Of a DNA stretch of 11,512 nucleotides, positions 5,977 to 11,512 are shown one piece after another. Source of the DNA: Phycisphaerales bacterium UBA3158. Its GTDB lineage: Bacteria; Planctomycetota; Phycisphaerae; Phycisphaerales; SM1A02. Each line of letters opens with the position of its first letter. Within the stretch, counting starts at the first letter, position 1. A program made the translations under genes and the position numbers. The DNA is taken from contig DEYM01000132.1 of assembly GCA_002364555.1 (NCBI GenBank), forward strand, positions 1,378 to 12,889, written 5' to 3'. The notes beneath the pieces were generated by a model. The model saw only the letters and a program-made list of their open reading frames with translations, had not been told where the DNA came from and did no database searches.

Positions 5977-8083
5977 TCGTCTCGTCGGCTTTCTCGCCGG
6001 AGATCTCCGGCTCGACCATCATCGGATCGACTGAAATGTCAAGACGAGCTCGGGTCTGCGAGTCGAGGTCTCCATTGAAACGTTGCGTGATCTCGTCGCG
6101 AACGGCAACGGAGATATCCGGATGTGCTTCCCGAAGTCCCTCATAGGCAGAGAGCCATTGAGTCAGCTGGTCGTTGACGGTGTAGGCGGAATCGAAGTCG
6201 CGATCATGAAGAGCGGCCATGAATCGAAGGCGAGCCAGTTCATCATTCGTCTTGTAGAAGGGTTCGAGAAGAATCACCGCCGTCTTGGACTTGTTCGTCT
6301 CTATGAGCAGTGGGGCCAGTCTTTTCAGAATCATCGCTCGATCAGTCTCTGCTATGGATTCCCCTGCCTGTGCCTGATCGAGTATCCGGATGCGAAGCGA
6401 CTGTCCCACGAGACCGTTGCTGGCGAGTCGATCGTCCAGAGTCATCTGATCTCGAGGAGGGATGAGCTCACTGGCCGTGAGAATCGCCTGTTCCCAGATC
6501 TCCGTCTGGGAATCCTGCGGAGGCTCGAGTGTGATGATCTGATTCACGCGGTCCATCGGCTGATCCAGAGGAAGCGACATCGCCGCTTCGATGGCCGTCG
6601 GATAGATGGCGAAGTCATCGCCTCGGGAGAGGACCAGATCGATCTGGTCGCGACGAAGCATCGCGGTCGCCACGGCGGATCGAATCACAGGATCGCTGTC
6701 GGCAAGCCAGGGTTCGAATTCCATGATTCGATCATCGGGGGAGACGAGCACAAGCAGTGCTTTCTCCTCAGGACTGGTGGAGGGCGATTCGAGAGATTCG
6801 ATCGCCTCGAGCACGGCTGCTCTGGTCTCGGCAGGCGTCGTGGCATCGCGAAGAAATGCCCAGGTGGTGGCCATGGCCGCTTCGCGTGTCTGTTCTCTTC
6901 CAAGCATCGGAAGAACGGAAGGGAGATGCTTTCTACTGCCTCGAGCCTGAAGGAAACGAAGAGTCGAATTGAGGACGATAGGATCCGATTCCATATTCAA
7001 TCGCTCAGCCAGCAGATCGGTGAGATCGGGATTCGAAAGTTCCGCCAGAAGCGCGGCCACCTTCCGGCGAACCTCCAGATCGGAATCCTCGAGTGATTCC
7101 AGCACCGCCTCTTCAATCGCGGCAGTGGCCTGGCCGTCACGAAGCAGAACGGCGACACGATCGACCCCGAATCGCCGGACATCGGCGAGATCATCGCGGA
7201 GCATTCCGGGAATACTGTCCAACTGTTCCTCGACGGGAAGAAGCGGCCAGAGTTCCCGATAGACTCCAATCAGGCGATTGATGACGAGTTGATCTCGTTC
7301 CTGATCCCTTTGGACGGTTCCCTCGAGTTCACTGATGCGACGGTTCTGCACCTGGATGGTTTCGCGCATCCAGCTTGATGGGGGCCTGTCCTTGTGATCC
7401 TGCCACCACAGACGCCATTGCGATCTGGTCTGGTTTCGGATTCCAGTGAGTTGCTCCAGGCTGAGGTTGGTGGCGGCGACGATTCTGGGCTGATCAGATT
7501 CCCTGAGCAGTTCTATCAGTGTGCTCGTGGCTTCAGCGGCATCGGAATGGAATTCACCAAGGCACACGATCGCGGTTTCACGTGAACTGATGTCGGCAGT
7601 TCGGTTTTCCGATCGGTTGATGAGTTCCTTCAGGATTCCGGGAGATGTCTCGGAGTATCTCGCGAGCAGGCTTCCCAGTGCGGATCGATTCGCCGCCGGG
7701 CAGTCGTCGACAGCCATCAGCGCGGAATTCTGAAGTCGTGGTTCAGGCTTGTCCTGAGTCGACAGGGCGCCAAGCACCGCCTGGAGCTGTGTCGGATCAC
7801 CTGAGTTCAGGGAGTCCGAAAGTATCTGCATCGCCTCGTCTGAACCAGCTATCAGGAGCGCGATGGCAGCAGCTCTTCTGGAGGCCGGGCCACGGTCGGT
7901 CGAGGGATCCTGGAGCGTTTCCTTGTAGAGAGCAGTCAGTTCGGCACGCTGCCGATCGGCTGCTGCCTGAGCGCGGACCCCCAGACCGGTGCCATCGGTT
8001 TGCGGGGTACAGCCTGTCACCAGAATGAAGGTGAATACCGCCAGAAGCAGGGATCGACATGAAGTCAGGTGATAACTGGTCAT
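5960..8083 (-). CDS. HEAT-repeat lipoprotein
   Basis: A 707-residue predicted lipoprotein of unknown specific function. From the ATG at 8081-8083 the chain opens with MTSYHLTSCR, a hydrophobic stretch and the lipobox LVTGC, giving a lipidated Cys25; Thr rather than Asp at +2 argues for the outer membrane. The remainder is mostly helical HEAT/Armadillo-type repeats, clear near residues 68-90, 170-215, 290-370 and 445-460, with patterns such as DLEVRRKVAALLAEL and DPVIRSAVATAML. A WRLWWQDHKDRPPSSW segment (223-238) and a short predicted coiled coil (about 242-272) separate two repeat blocks. I preferred this ATG over the in-frame GTG at 8143 because it begins exactly at a signal peptide and a TACAAT box lies 9 nt upstream. 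No enzyme motif is seen, so a scaffold role at the envelope is the most that can be inferred. Confidence 0.85.
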   Translation of the reverse strand: MTSYHLTSCRSLLLAVFTFILVTGCTPQTDGTGLGVRAQAAADRQRAELTALYKETLQDPSTDRGPASRRAAAIALLIAGSDEAMQILSDSLNSGDPTQLQAVLGALSTQDKPEPRLQNSALMAVDDCPAANRSALGSLLARYSETSPGILKELINRSENRTADISSRETAIVCLGEFHSDAAEATSTLIELLRESDQPRIVAATNLSLEQLTGIRNQTRSQWRLWWQDHKDRPPSSWMRETIQVQNRRISELEGTVQRDQERDQLVINRLIGVYRELWPLLPVEEQLDSIPGMLRDDLADVRRFGVDRVAVLLRDGQATAAIEEAVLESLEDSDLEVRRKVAALLAELSNPDLTDLLAERLNMESDPIVLNSTLRFLQARGSRKHLPSVLPMLGREQTREAAMATTWAFLRDATTPAETRAAVLEAIESLESPSTSPEEKALLVLVSPDDRIMEFEPWLADSDPVIRSAVATAMLRRDQIDLVLSRGDDFAIYPTAIEAAMSLPLDQPMDRVNQIITLEPPQDSQTEIWEQAILTASELIPPRDQMTLDDRLASNGLVGQSLRIRILDQAQAGESIAETDRAMILKRLAPLLIETNKSKTAVILLEPFYKTNDELARLRFMAALHDRDFDSAYTVNDQLTQWLSAYEGLREAHPDISVAVRDEITQRFNGDLDSQTRARLDISVDPMMVEPEISGEKADETNERPS

Positions 8084-8092
8084 CTCCAGTGC

Positions 8093-8098
8093 ATTGTA
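8093..8098 (-). promoter_or_regulatory. -10 box of the HEAT-lipoprotein gene
   Basis: The minus strand reads TACAAT, five of six matches to the sigma-70 -10 consensus, ending 9 nt before the ATG at 8083. No -35-like hexamer exists at the right distance (8116-8121 reads GGCCCA on the minus strand). That place is occupied by the phased GGCCA repeats, as expected for an activator-dependent promoter. The transcript would have almost no leader. Confidence 0.5.
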
Positions 8099-8114
8099 TG
8101 ATCGAAGCGGAGAG

Positions 8115-8144
8115 ATGGGCCAATATGGGCCATTTGAGGCCACT
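8115..8144. repeat. three 10-bp units with phased GGCCA (possible activator site)
   Basis: ATGGGCCAAT (8115-8124) is followed directly by ATGGGCCATT (8125-8134), 9 of 10 identical, and then by the weaker TGAGGCCACT (8135-8144). GGCCA therefore starts at 8118, 8128 and 8138, one helical turn apart. The array lies between the divergent -10 boxes and covers the expected -35 of the lipoprotein promoter. Direct repeats with 10-11 bp phasing are typical of sites for OmpR/PhoB-family regulators; the actual regulator is not visible here. Confidence 0.5.
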
Positions 8145-8146
8145 CA

Positions 8147-8160
8147 CCCCTCGAAAGGGG
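8147..8160. repeat. short hairpin CCCCT-CGAA-AGGGG
   Basis: A perfect 5-bp inverted repeat around the loop CGAA, just upstream of the TACACT box of the TPR gene. It would not be part of the TPR transcript if that box is used, so a DNA-level role or chance is more likely than an RNA one. Confidence 0.35.
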
Positions 8161-8170
8161 GATGTCAGCC

Positions 8171-8176
8171 TACACT
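8171..8176 (+). promoter_or_regulatory. candidate -10 box of the TPR gene
   Basis: TACACT, the same hexamer as the rpsR -10 box, lies 30 nt before the ATG at 8207. A start of transcription near 8183 would leave about 24 nt of leader containing GGGAAGG (8195-8201) as Shine-Dalgarno. No -35 hexamer is evident at 8148-8153; the GGCCA repeats end about 39 bases upstream of the inferred start. Confidence 0.4.
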
Positions 8177-8206
8177 GCTCCGAATCACGTACTTGGGAAG
8201 GTACTC

Positions 8207-9568
8207 ATGACTGATTGGTTCGACGCTGAAAATCATGCCACGCGAGCGTTCGAGATGTTCGAGCGAGGGCGTTGGGCAGAAGCGGAGATGGAACTTCGCA
8301 AGGCACTGGCGTTCCAACCCGATCAGCCTGAATGGCTCTATCACCTCGGCATCGTTCTGGAATCCAGCGGAAGAGAACGTCAGGCCAAGGCGATGTTCGA
8401 ACAAGCTGCTGAGCTGGCGCCTGAACAGGTCGATGTCGTCGTATCGGCGGCCATCATCTGCGCCAGGCTTGGAGAATCCGATCGTTCGCTGCATTGGCTT
8501 GACCGCGTTCTGGCGATAGATCCCTCCAACGAGGAGGCGCTTGCCAGAAGAATCGAGATGCTGGTCGTGCAGGGCCGTCATGAGGAGGCTGAAACGGCGT
8601 TCTATCTCGCCGAGATGGCCATGGAAAGTCAGAGTCCGATGTGTCTGTTGGAGATATCCGTCAGTCTCATCGCCCGCGGTAAATTCCGAAAAGCAGGATG
8701 GTGTCTCAGGGAAGCCATGAAGATGGAGCCGGGACTTCCCCGCATTCGTCTGAGACTTGCCGAGGTCCATGCCTCCACCGGACGTTTGGATCGTGCTCTC
8801 CAGCTGTGCGGCAGGGAGGTTCGTGAGGATCCCGGAAACATCGATGCGCTGTCGCTCTATGCAGAACTGCTGGAGTCATCGGGCCGCCAGACGGAAGCGG
8901 TGGAGACACTTCGTCGAATACTCGATTTCGAGCCGGCTGATCTACCTGCCCGGCAGGGACTCGCCAGACTCCTGAAACGAATGGGGCATCCGCAACGTTC
9001 ACTCGTGGAATGGCAGATCCTTCGTAAGCTTGACTCGAATCATCATGGCCTGGACATCGAGATCGGTGAACTCCTGATGCAGTTGGGTCGTGAAGCCGAA
9101 GCCAGGGCCTTTCTACTCCAGGCACACGAGCAAACCTGCGATCAGCTGGAACAACTGGGTGCAGATCAGATCGAACTGGTCCGACTCTCGAAGATGCTTC
9201 TCGAGGTCCATCTTGCCGATGAGGCGGTCGTTCTCATGGAAGCGGCGTACGAGGTGGCTCCCGATGATCCGGAGACACTGCGGCTTCTGGCGCTGGCCAG
9301 ATACAGCTCTGGTGATACACGAGGCGGCATGGTCATCAGTCGCCGCATCATTCGACTGGACCCCGGGTGTCGCGTCTCAGTGAACAATCTCGCGCTTGCC
9401 GCTCTGCAACGAGGCCGTCTGGGTGTTTCGTGGCAATGGGTGCGGAGGGGGCTCAGGCGTCATCCGGGTGATGAACACCTGCGAAGAATTCGTCTTCGAA
9501 TAGTCTTCAATGCGACAGCAGGCCGCTTTTTCAAGTGGCTTGAAACCTGTGTATCTGAAAAGAACTGA
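8207..9568 (+). CDS. TPR-repeat protein
   Basis: A 453-residue protein built almost wholly of tetratricopeptide repeats, about eleven 34-residue helix pairs. Examples are FERGRWAEAEMELRKALAFQP, ESSGRERQAKAMFEQAAELAP, LGESDRSLHWLDRVLAIDP, TGRLDRALQLCGREVREDP and SGRQTEAVETLRRILDFEP. There is no signal peptide, membrane segment or catalytic domain, so it should be a cytoplasmic binding or assembly protein. The end (RRHPGDEHLRRIRLRIVFN) is basic. I chose the ATG at 8207 because GGGAAGG lies 5 nt upstream; the in-frame ATG at 8162 would add 15 residues unlike the repeats and would place the TACACT box inside the gene. It diverges from the HEAT lipoprotein and converges on rpsR, with 16 nt between the ends. 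The exact function is unknown. Confidence 0.85.
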   Translation: MTDWFDAENHATRAFEMFERGRWAEAEMELRKALAFQPDQPEWLYHLGIVLESSGRERQAKAMFEQAAELAPEQVDVVVSAAIICARLGESDRSLHWLDRVLAIDPSNEEALARRIEMLVVQGRHEEAETAFYLAEMAMESQSPMCLLEISVSLIARGKFRKAGWCLREAMKMEPGLPRIRLRLAEVHASTGRLDRALQLCGREVREDPGNIDALSLYAELLESSGRQTEAVETLRRILDFEPADLPARQGLARLLKRMGHPQRSLVEWQILRKLDSNHHGLDIEIGELLMQLGREAEARAFLLQAHEQTCDQLEQLGADQIELVRLSKMLLEVHLADEAVVLMEAAYEVAPDDPETLRLLALARYSSGDTRGGMVISRRIIRLDPGCRVSVNNLALAALQRGRLGVSWQWVRRGLRRHPGDEHLRRIRLRIVFNATAGRFFKWLETCVSEKN

Positions 9569-9573
9569 CGATC

Positions 9574-9586
9574 AGCAGCCGCTGCT
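9574..9586. terminator. inverted repeat AGCAGC-C-GCTGCT between convergent genes
   Basis: A perfect 6-bp inverted repeat between the convergent TPR and rpsR ends that overlaps the rpsR stop codon (9585-9587). As RNA it forms five pairs with a 3-base loop on either strand. No run of T follows on either strand, so it is a weak candidate for a bidirectional terminator. Confidence 0.25.
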
Positions 9587-9815
9587 ACAGAGTGCCGTCC
9601 GTATAAGGCAGGATCGCCATGTACCTTGCACGCTTGATCGCCTTGGCGACCTTTCGCTGATCATTTGATGTCGTTCCCAGTCTCTTGCGGGAGTAGATCT
9701 TCCCGTTGGGAGTCATGAGCCTTCTCAGCTCATCGACATTCTTGTAGTCGACCCAGGTGCGACCTCTGGGATCAAGTTGCAGGTAATTGCCACGTCGTGT
9801 TCGTCGACCGTTCAT
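9585..9815 (-). CDS. rpsR: 30S ribosomal protein S18
   Basis: S18 sits on the platform of the 30S subunit, where it pairs with S6. The 76-residue chain shows the family core: WVDYKNVDELRRLM (21-34), GKIYSRKRLGTTSNDQRKVAKAIKRARYMAILPYT, and a basic N-terminus MNGRRTRRGN. It contains no cysteine, so it is the zinc-free form. The start is secure: AGGAAGG (9821-9827 on the plus strand) lies 5 nt before the ATG. In many bacteria rpsR is in an operon with rpsF, ssb and rplI; here it stands alone, with a convergent TPR gene downstream and a divergent hydrolase gene upstream. A sigma-70-like promoter and a 72-nt structured leader precede it, which suggests separate, perhaps autogenous, control. Confidence 0.95.
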   Translation of the reverse strand: MNGRRTRRGNYLQLDPRGRTWVDYKNVDELRRLMTPNGKIYSRKRLGTTSNDQRKVAKAIKRARYMAILPYTDGTL

Positions 9816-9887
9816 TGTTGCCTTCCTATGTCGTCGCGGATACTGGATGCCAGCAGCCCACGACAGATACCTGTCGCGGGCGACGAG
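9816..9887 (-). promoter_or_regulatory. structured 5' leader of rpsR mRNA
   Basis: The expected transcript from about 9887 folds well. A long hairpin pairs GCCCGCGACAG (9881-9871) with CUGUCGUGGGC (9866-9856) around the loop GUAU: 11 pairs including one G-U wobble. On the plus strand the same position is an A-C mismatch, so the stem is complete only in rpsR-sense RNA. A smaller hairpin CUGG-CAU-CCAG (9853-9843) follows. The ends TCGTCGC (9886-9880) and GCGACGA (9837-9831) can also pair and close a three-way junction, although two bases compete with the long stem. The Shine-Dalgarno lies 3 nt after the closing arm. S6:S18 is known to bind a leader hairpin of rpsF in many bacteria; a comparable role here is inference. 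Confidence 0.5.
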
Positions 9888-9893
9888 CCAAGT

Positions 9894-9921
9894 AGTGTAG
9901 CTTCCAGGAGAGGTTTCTCAA
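9894..9921 (-). promoter_or_regulatory. sigma-70-like promoter of rpsR
   Basis: The minus strand reads TTGAGA (9921-9916, five of six consensus bases), a 16-base spacer, then TACACT (9899-9894, four of six). Transcription would start near 9887, giving a 72-nt leader. This is the best promoter in the window. Confidence 0.6.
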
Positions 9922-9927
9922 CTATCA

Positions 9928-9992
9928 GGGGGTTGCATTGGCGAGGAACCCGATTATCGGGTCGAAAAACACGCTCCCAGCCCCTTCCTCGC
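9928..9992 (+). promoter_or_regulatory. nested inverted repeats upstream of the PuuD-like gene
   Basis: An 8-bp inverted repeat, GCGAGGAA (9941-9948) and TTCCTCGC (9985-9992), ends 13 nt before the ATG. Inside it is a perfect palindrome with 7-bp arms, ACCCGAT-T-ATCGGGT (9948-9962), which shares base 9948 with the outer arm. GGGG at 9928-9931 can also pair with CCCC at 9981-9984, directly next to the outer arm, giving a pseudoknot-like option if transcribed. Two readings are open: a dimeric operator over the promoter, or a folded mRNA leader. No clear promoter upstream of it was found, so I cannot choose. Confidence 0.4.
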
Positions 9993-10005
9993 GTACCTTA
10001 ATCAC

Positions 10006-10671
10006 ATGAGTAGACCTCGAATCGGAATTACACCAGATATCGTCGAGGGCAGGATGACCCTGTCCACCCGGTATTCGGATGCCGTCTACAACGCTGGAGG
10101 GTTGCCGTTTGTCCTTCCGCCATCCCCCAATGATGCTTCGAACTACCTGAAGTCGTGTGATGGATTGATTCTTTCGGGAGGTTCCGACGTGATCATGGAG
10201 GATTGGGGCGTGGCGACTCATCCCAGTGCCACTCCGATCTCCCGCCTTCGTCAGGACTTCGAACTGGGAATGCTGGCCGTACTCGAATCAAACCCGGACT
10301 TTCCGGTTCTGGCGATCTGTCTGGGCATGCAGCTCATGGGAATCACCCATGGTGCTCGATTCAGTCAGCATCTACCGGAGGATGTTCCGATGGCTGAGAA
10401 TCATCTGAATGATTCCATTCACGAGATCGAGGGCCCGGATCTGAAGGGGTGCGTCACGAGTCATCACCATCAGGCATTGCTCGATGGAGGATCCCTCCAG
10501 GTGATCGCGACATCCCCGGATGGTGTCGTTGAAGGCATTGCCGACCTTGAACGCAGGTTCTACGTGGGGGTTCAATGGCATCCTGAACGTACGGATGATG
10601 AAACGCTCGGTGCAGGGCTTTTCAGGAGATTGATCCAGTCCTCTTCGGTGCACGTTAATCAAGGCCATTGA
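10006..10671 (+). CDS. class I glutamine-amidotransferase-like hydrolase, PuuD/peptidase C26 family
   Basis: A 221-residue cytoplasmic hydrolase of the gamma-glutamyl-gamma-aminobutyrate hydrolase family; PuuD frees GABA in putrescine breakdown. GITPDI at the N-terminus, LILSGGSDV (54-62), the nucleophile elbow AICLGMQLMG (103-112, Cys105), TSHHHQALLD (151-160) and VQWHPER (189-195, His192 and Glu194) give the complete Cys-His-Glu triad. The length is slightly below the 230-250 residues usual for PuuD. Other putrescine genes are absent, so the substrate may be a different gamma-glutamyl amide, and I give no symbol. The ATG has no Shine-Dalgarno; a weak TACCTT (9994-9999) lies 6 nt before it. 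It diverges from rpsR across 190 bp and is followed after 68 nt by the YgfZ-like gene on the same strand. Confidence 0.88.
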   Translation: MSRPRIGITPDIVEGRMTLSTRYSDAVYNAGGLPFVLPPSPNDASNYLKSCDGLILSGGSDVIMEDWGVATHPSATPISRLRQDFELGMLAVLESNPDFPVLAICLGMQLMGITHGARFSQHLPEDVPMAENHLNDSIHEIEGPDLKGCVTSHHHQALLDGGSLQVIATSPDGVVEGIADLERRFYVGVQWHPERTDDETLGAGLFRRLIQSSSVHVNQGH

Positions 10672-10739
10672 ATGGCACTATCATTCGAACCATGGGCAGG
10701 TAAACAGGCCGTCCACATCCCGCGAGATGCGAACAGACC

Positions 10740-11512
10740 ATGTCAAACAACGAAGAACAAGTCGCCGGTCAATCTCCACTCGAGGAATTGCACCATCAGG
10801 ATTCAATGAGAAATCCTGTGGATCGCGAGCAGACCGAGGATGTGGATAGACCGGGCGCGCCGTCGGGTGGTTCCAGCGACGATTCTCTTGGAAGACTTGA
10901 ACTCGAGTATCTCCCATGGGGAACAGATGATGCGGAAGGCGCGACTGCTTGTCGGGTGCTGGCCACCTGTGGCTGGGTCGAGCTGGAATACGCCATCATG
11001 CGTCGTGGATGCGGCATGCTCGATCAGCCCAATCGCGGGACTGTCGTGCTGTCGGGGGATGATCGTCAGGCAGTGCTTGAGAACATGGTGAGTCAGGGCC
11101 TTGAGGGCTTGTCGCCGACGTCCGCCAGAGAGGCCTTTCTGACCGATCGAAAGGGAAGGGTCCAGGCAGATCTGCTGATCGCCGCTTTGGACGAAGAGAT
11201 TCTGCTCGATGTGGATATCAATCAGGTGGATCTCGTGACGACATTGCTGTCGGATCACATCTTCACCGAAGATGTCCAGGTTCGGAATGGCAGCGAAGAC
11301 TGGTATCGGATCGGAGTCCATGGTCCTGATGCGGCATCGATTCTGGGTTCATTCGGGGATGTTCCGGAGTCGTCTCTGTCCAGTTCATGTCTCGAGATAG
11401 CCGGTGTCGCGGCTCTCGCCGTGCGACGTGATCAGGTCTCAACGCCGGGATTCGAACTCTTTCTGCCTCGAGCCGGAGTGGTCACGGCATGGGAGGCCAT
11501 TCGTTCCACTGG
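10740..11512 (+). CDS. ygfZ: YgfZ/GcvT-like folate-binding protein (partial, C-terminus outside window)
   Basis: The first 257 residues are visible. Family marks are the ACRVLATCGWVELEYAIMRRG block, GTVVLSGDDRQAVLENMVSQGL and EAFLTDRKGRVQADLLIAALDEEILLDVD, followed by a YRIGVHGPDAASIL segment. This is the order found in YgfZ (IbaG/IBA57-type) proteins, which use folate and help maturation of some iron-sulfur enzymes; the Cys-containing KGCYxGQE motif would lie beyond the edge. About 45 acidic and Ser/Gly-rich residues precede the conserved start. Two starts are possible: the ATG at 10740 used here, without a clear Shine-Dalgarno, and the in-frame ATG at 10806, with AGGA 4 nt upstream. A TATCAT box at 10679-10684 might serve it; otherwise it is read through from the PuuD-like gene 68 nt upstream. 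A GcvT relative is the alternative. Confidence 0.75.
   Translation, partial: MSNNEEQVAGQSPLEELHHQDSMRNPVDREQTEDVDRPGAPSGGSSDDSLGRLELEYLPWGTDDAEGATACRVLATCGWVELEYAIMRRGCGMLDQPNRGTVVLSGDDRQAVLENMVSQGLEGLSPTSAREAFLTDRKGRVQADLLIAALDEEILLDVDINQVDLVTTLLSDHIFTEDVQVRNGSEDWYRIGVHGPDAASILGSFGDVPESSLSSSCLEIAGVAALAVRRDQVSTPGFELFLPRAGVVTAWEAIRST

Noticed and set aside
6083..7096. 337-codon plus-strand open frame opposite the HEAT lipoprotein
   Set aside because: Long, but inside a gene with a proper signal peptide and helical repeats; its own translation has no domain pattern.
8084..8143. GTG start at 8143 for the HEAT lipoprotein
   Set aside because: It would put 20 residues before a normal signal peptide and place the TACAAT box inside the gene.
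8162..8206. ATG at 8162 as start of the TPR gene
   Set aside because: The run of G touches the ATG with no spacing, and the added 15 residues do not fit the repeats; the ATG at 8207 has a well-spaced GGGAAGG.
10692..10703. Three-codon open frame (ATG GGC AGG TAA) as a regulatory leader peptide
   Set aside because: Too short to judge, no Shine-Dalgarno, and such frames arise by chance often.

Overview
This is a gene-dense, moderately GC-rich bacterial window. It holds nine complete protein genes, two genes cut by the window edges, and a few informative intergenic regions. The likely source is a member of Planctomycetota, perhaps Phycisphaerae-like. That is an inference from three things: a HEAT-repeat lipoprotein with a Trp-Trp 'WWQDH' tail after its first repeat block, an isolated rpsR, and several genes without a Shine-Dalgarno (SD) sequence. 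No tRNA, rRNA, CRISPR array, transposase or phage gene was seen.

Layout. (1) Bases 1-2989, minus strand: a tight operon running from right to left. It encodes a FlK-type hotdog acyl-CoA thioesterase, an enoyl-CoA hydratase (PaaF-like), a PaaG-like epoxide/enoyl-CoA isomerase and the N-terminal part of a PaaH-like 3-hydroxyacyl-CoA dehydrogenase. The set resembles the ring-opening and beta-oxidation end of the phenylacetyl-CoA pathway, with an unusual thioesterase in front. (2) Bases 2990-3680: a 22-bp divergent promoter region and a membrane-anchored alpha/beta-hydrolase-like protein that lacks its nucleophile. (3) Bases 3681-8083, minus strand: a HEAT-repeat lipoprotein, a sirtuin of the desuccinylase type that overlaps it, and a class II fumarase. 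(4) Bases 8084-8206: a divergent regulatory region with three GGCCA units phased by 10 bp. (5) Bases 8207-9568, plus strand: a protein made of TPR repeats. (6) Bases 9585-9815, minus strand: ribosomal protein S18 as a single gene, with a strong promoter and a structured mRNA leader containing an 11-bp stem. (7) Bases 10006-11512, plus strand: a class I glutamine-amidotransferase-like hydrolase of the PuuD family, preceded by nested inverted repeats, and then the start of a YgfZ/GcvT-like folate-binding protein.

How the parts fit. Regions 1 and 3 form a central-metabolism neighbourhood: acyl-CoA degradation, fumarase and an NAD-dependent protein deacylase that may remove succinyl or malonyl marks from such enzymes. 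The HEAT lipoprotein and the TPR protein diverge from one shared control region and may be co-regulated. The most interesting untested signals are the rpsR leader RNA, the inverted repeats before the PuuD-like gene, the phased repeats at 8115-8144, the pseudo-hydrolase and the thioesterase heading the paa-like operon.
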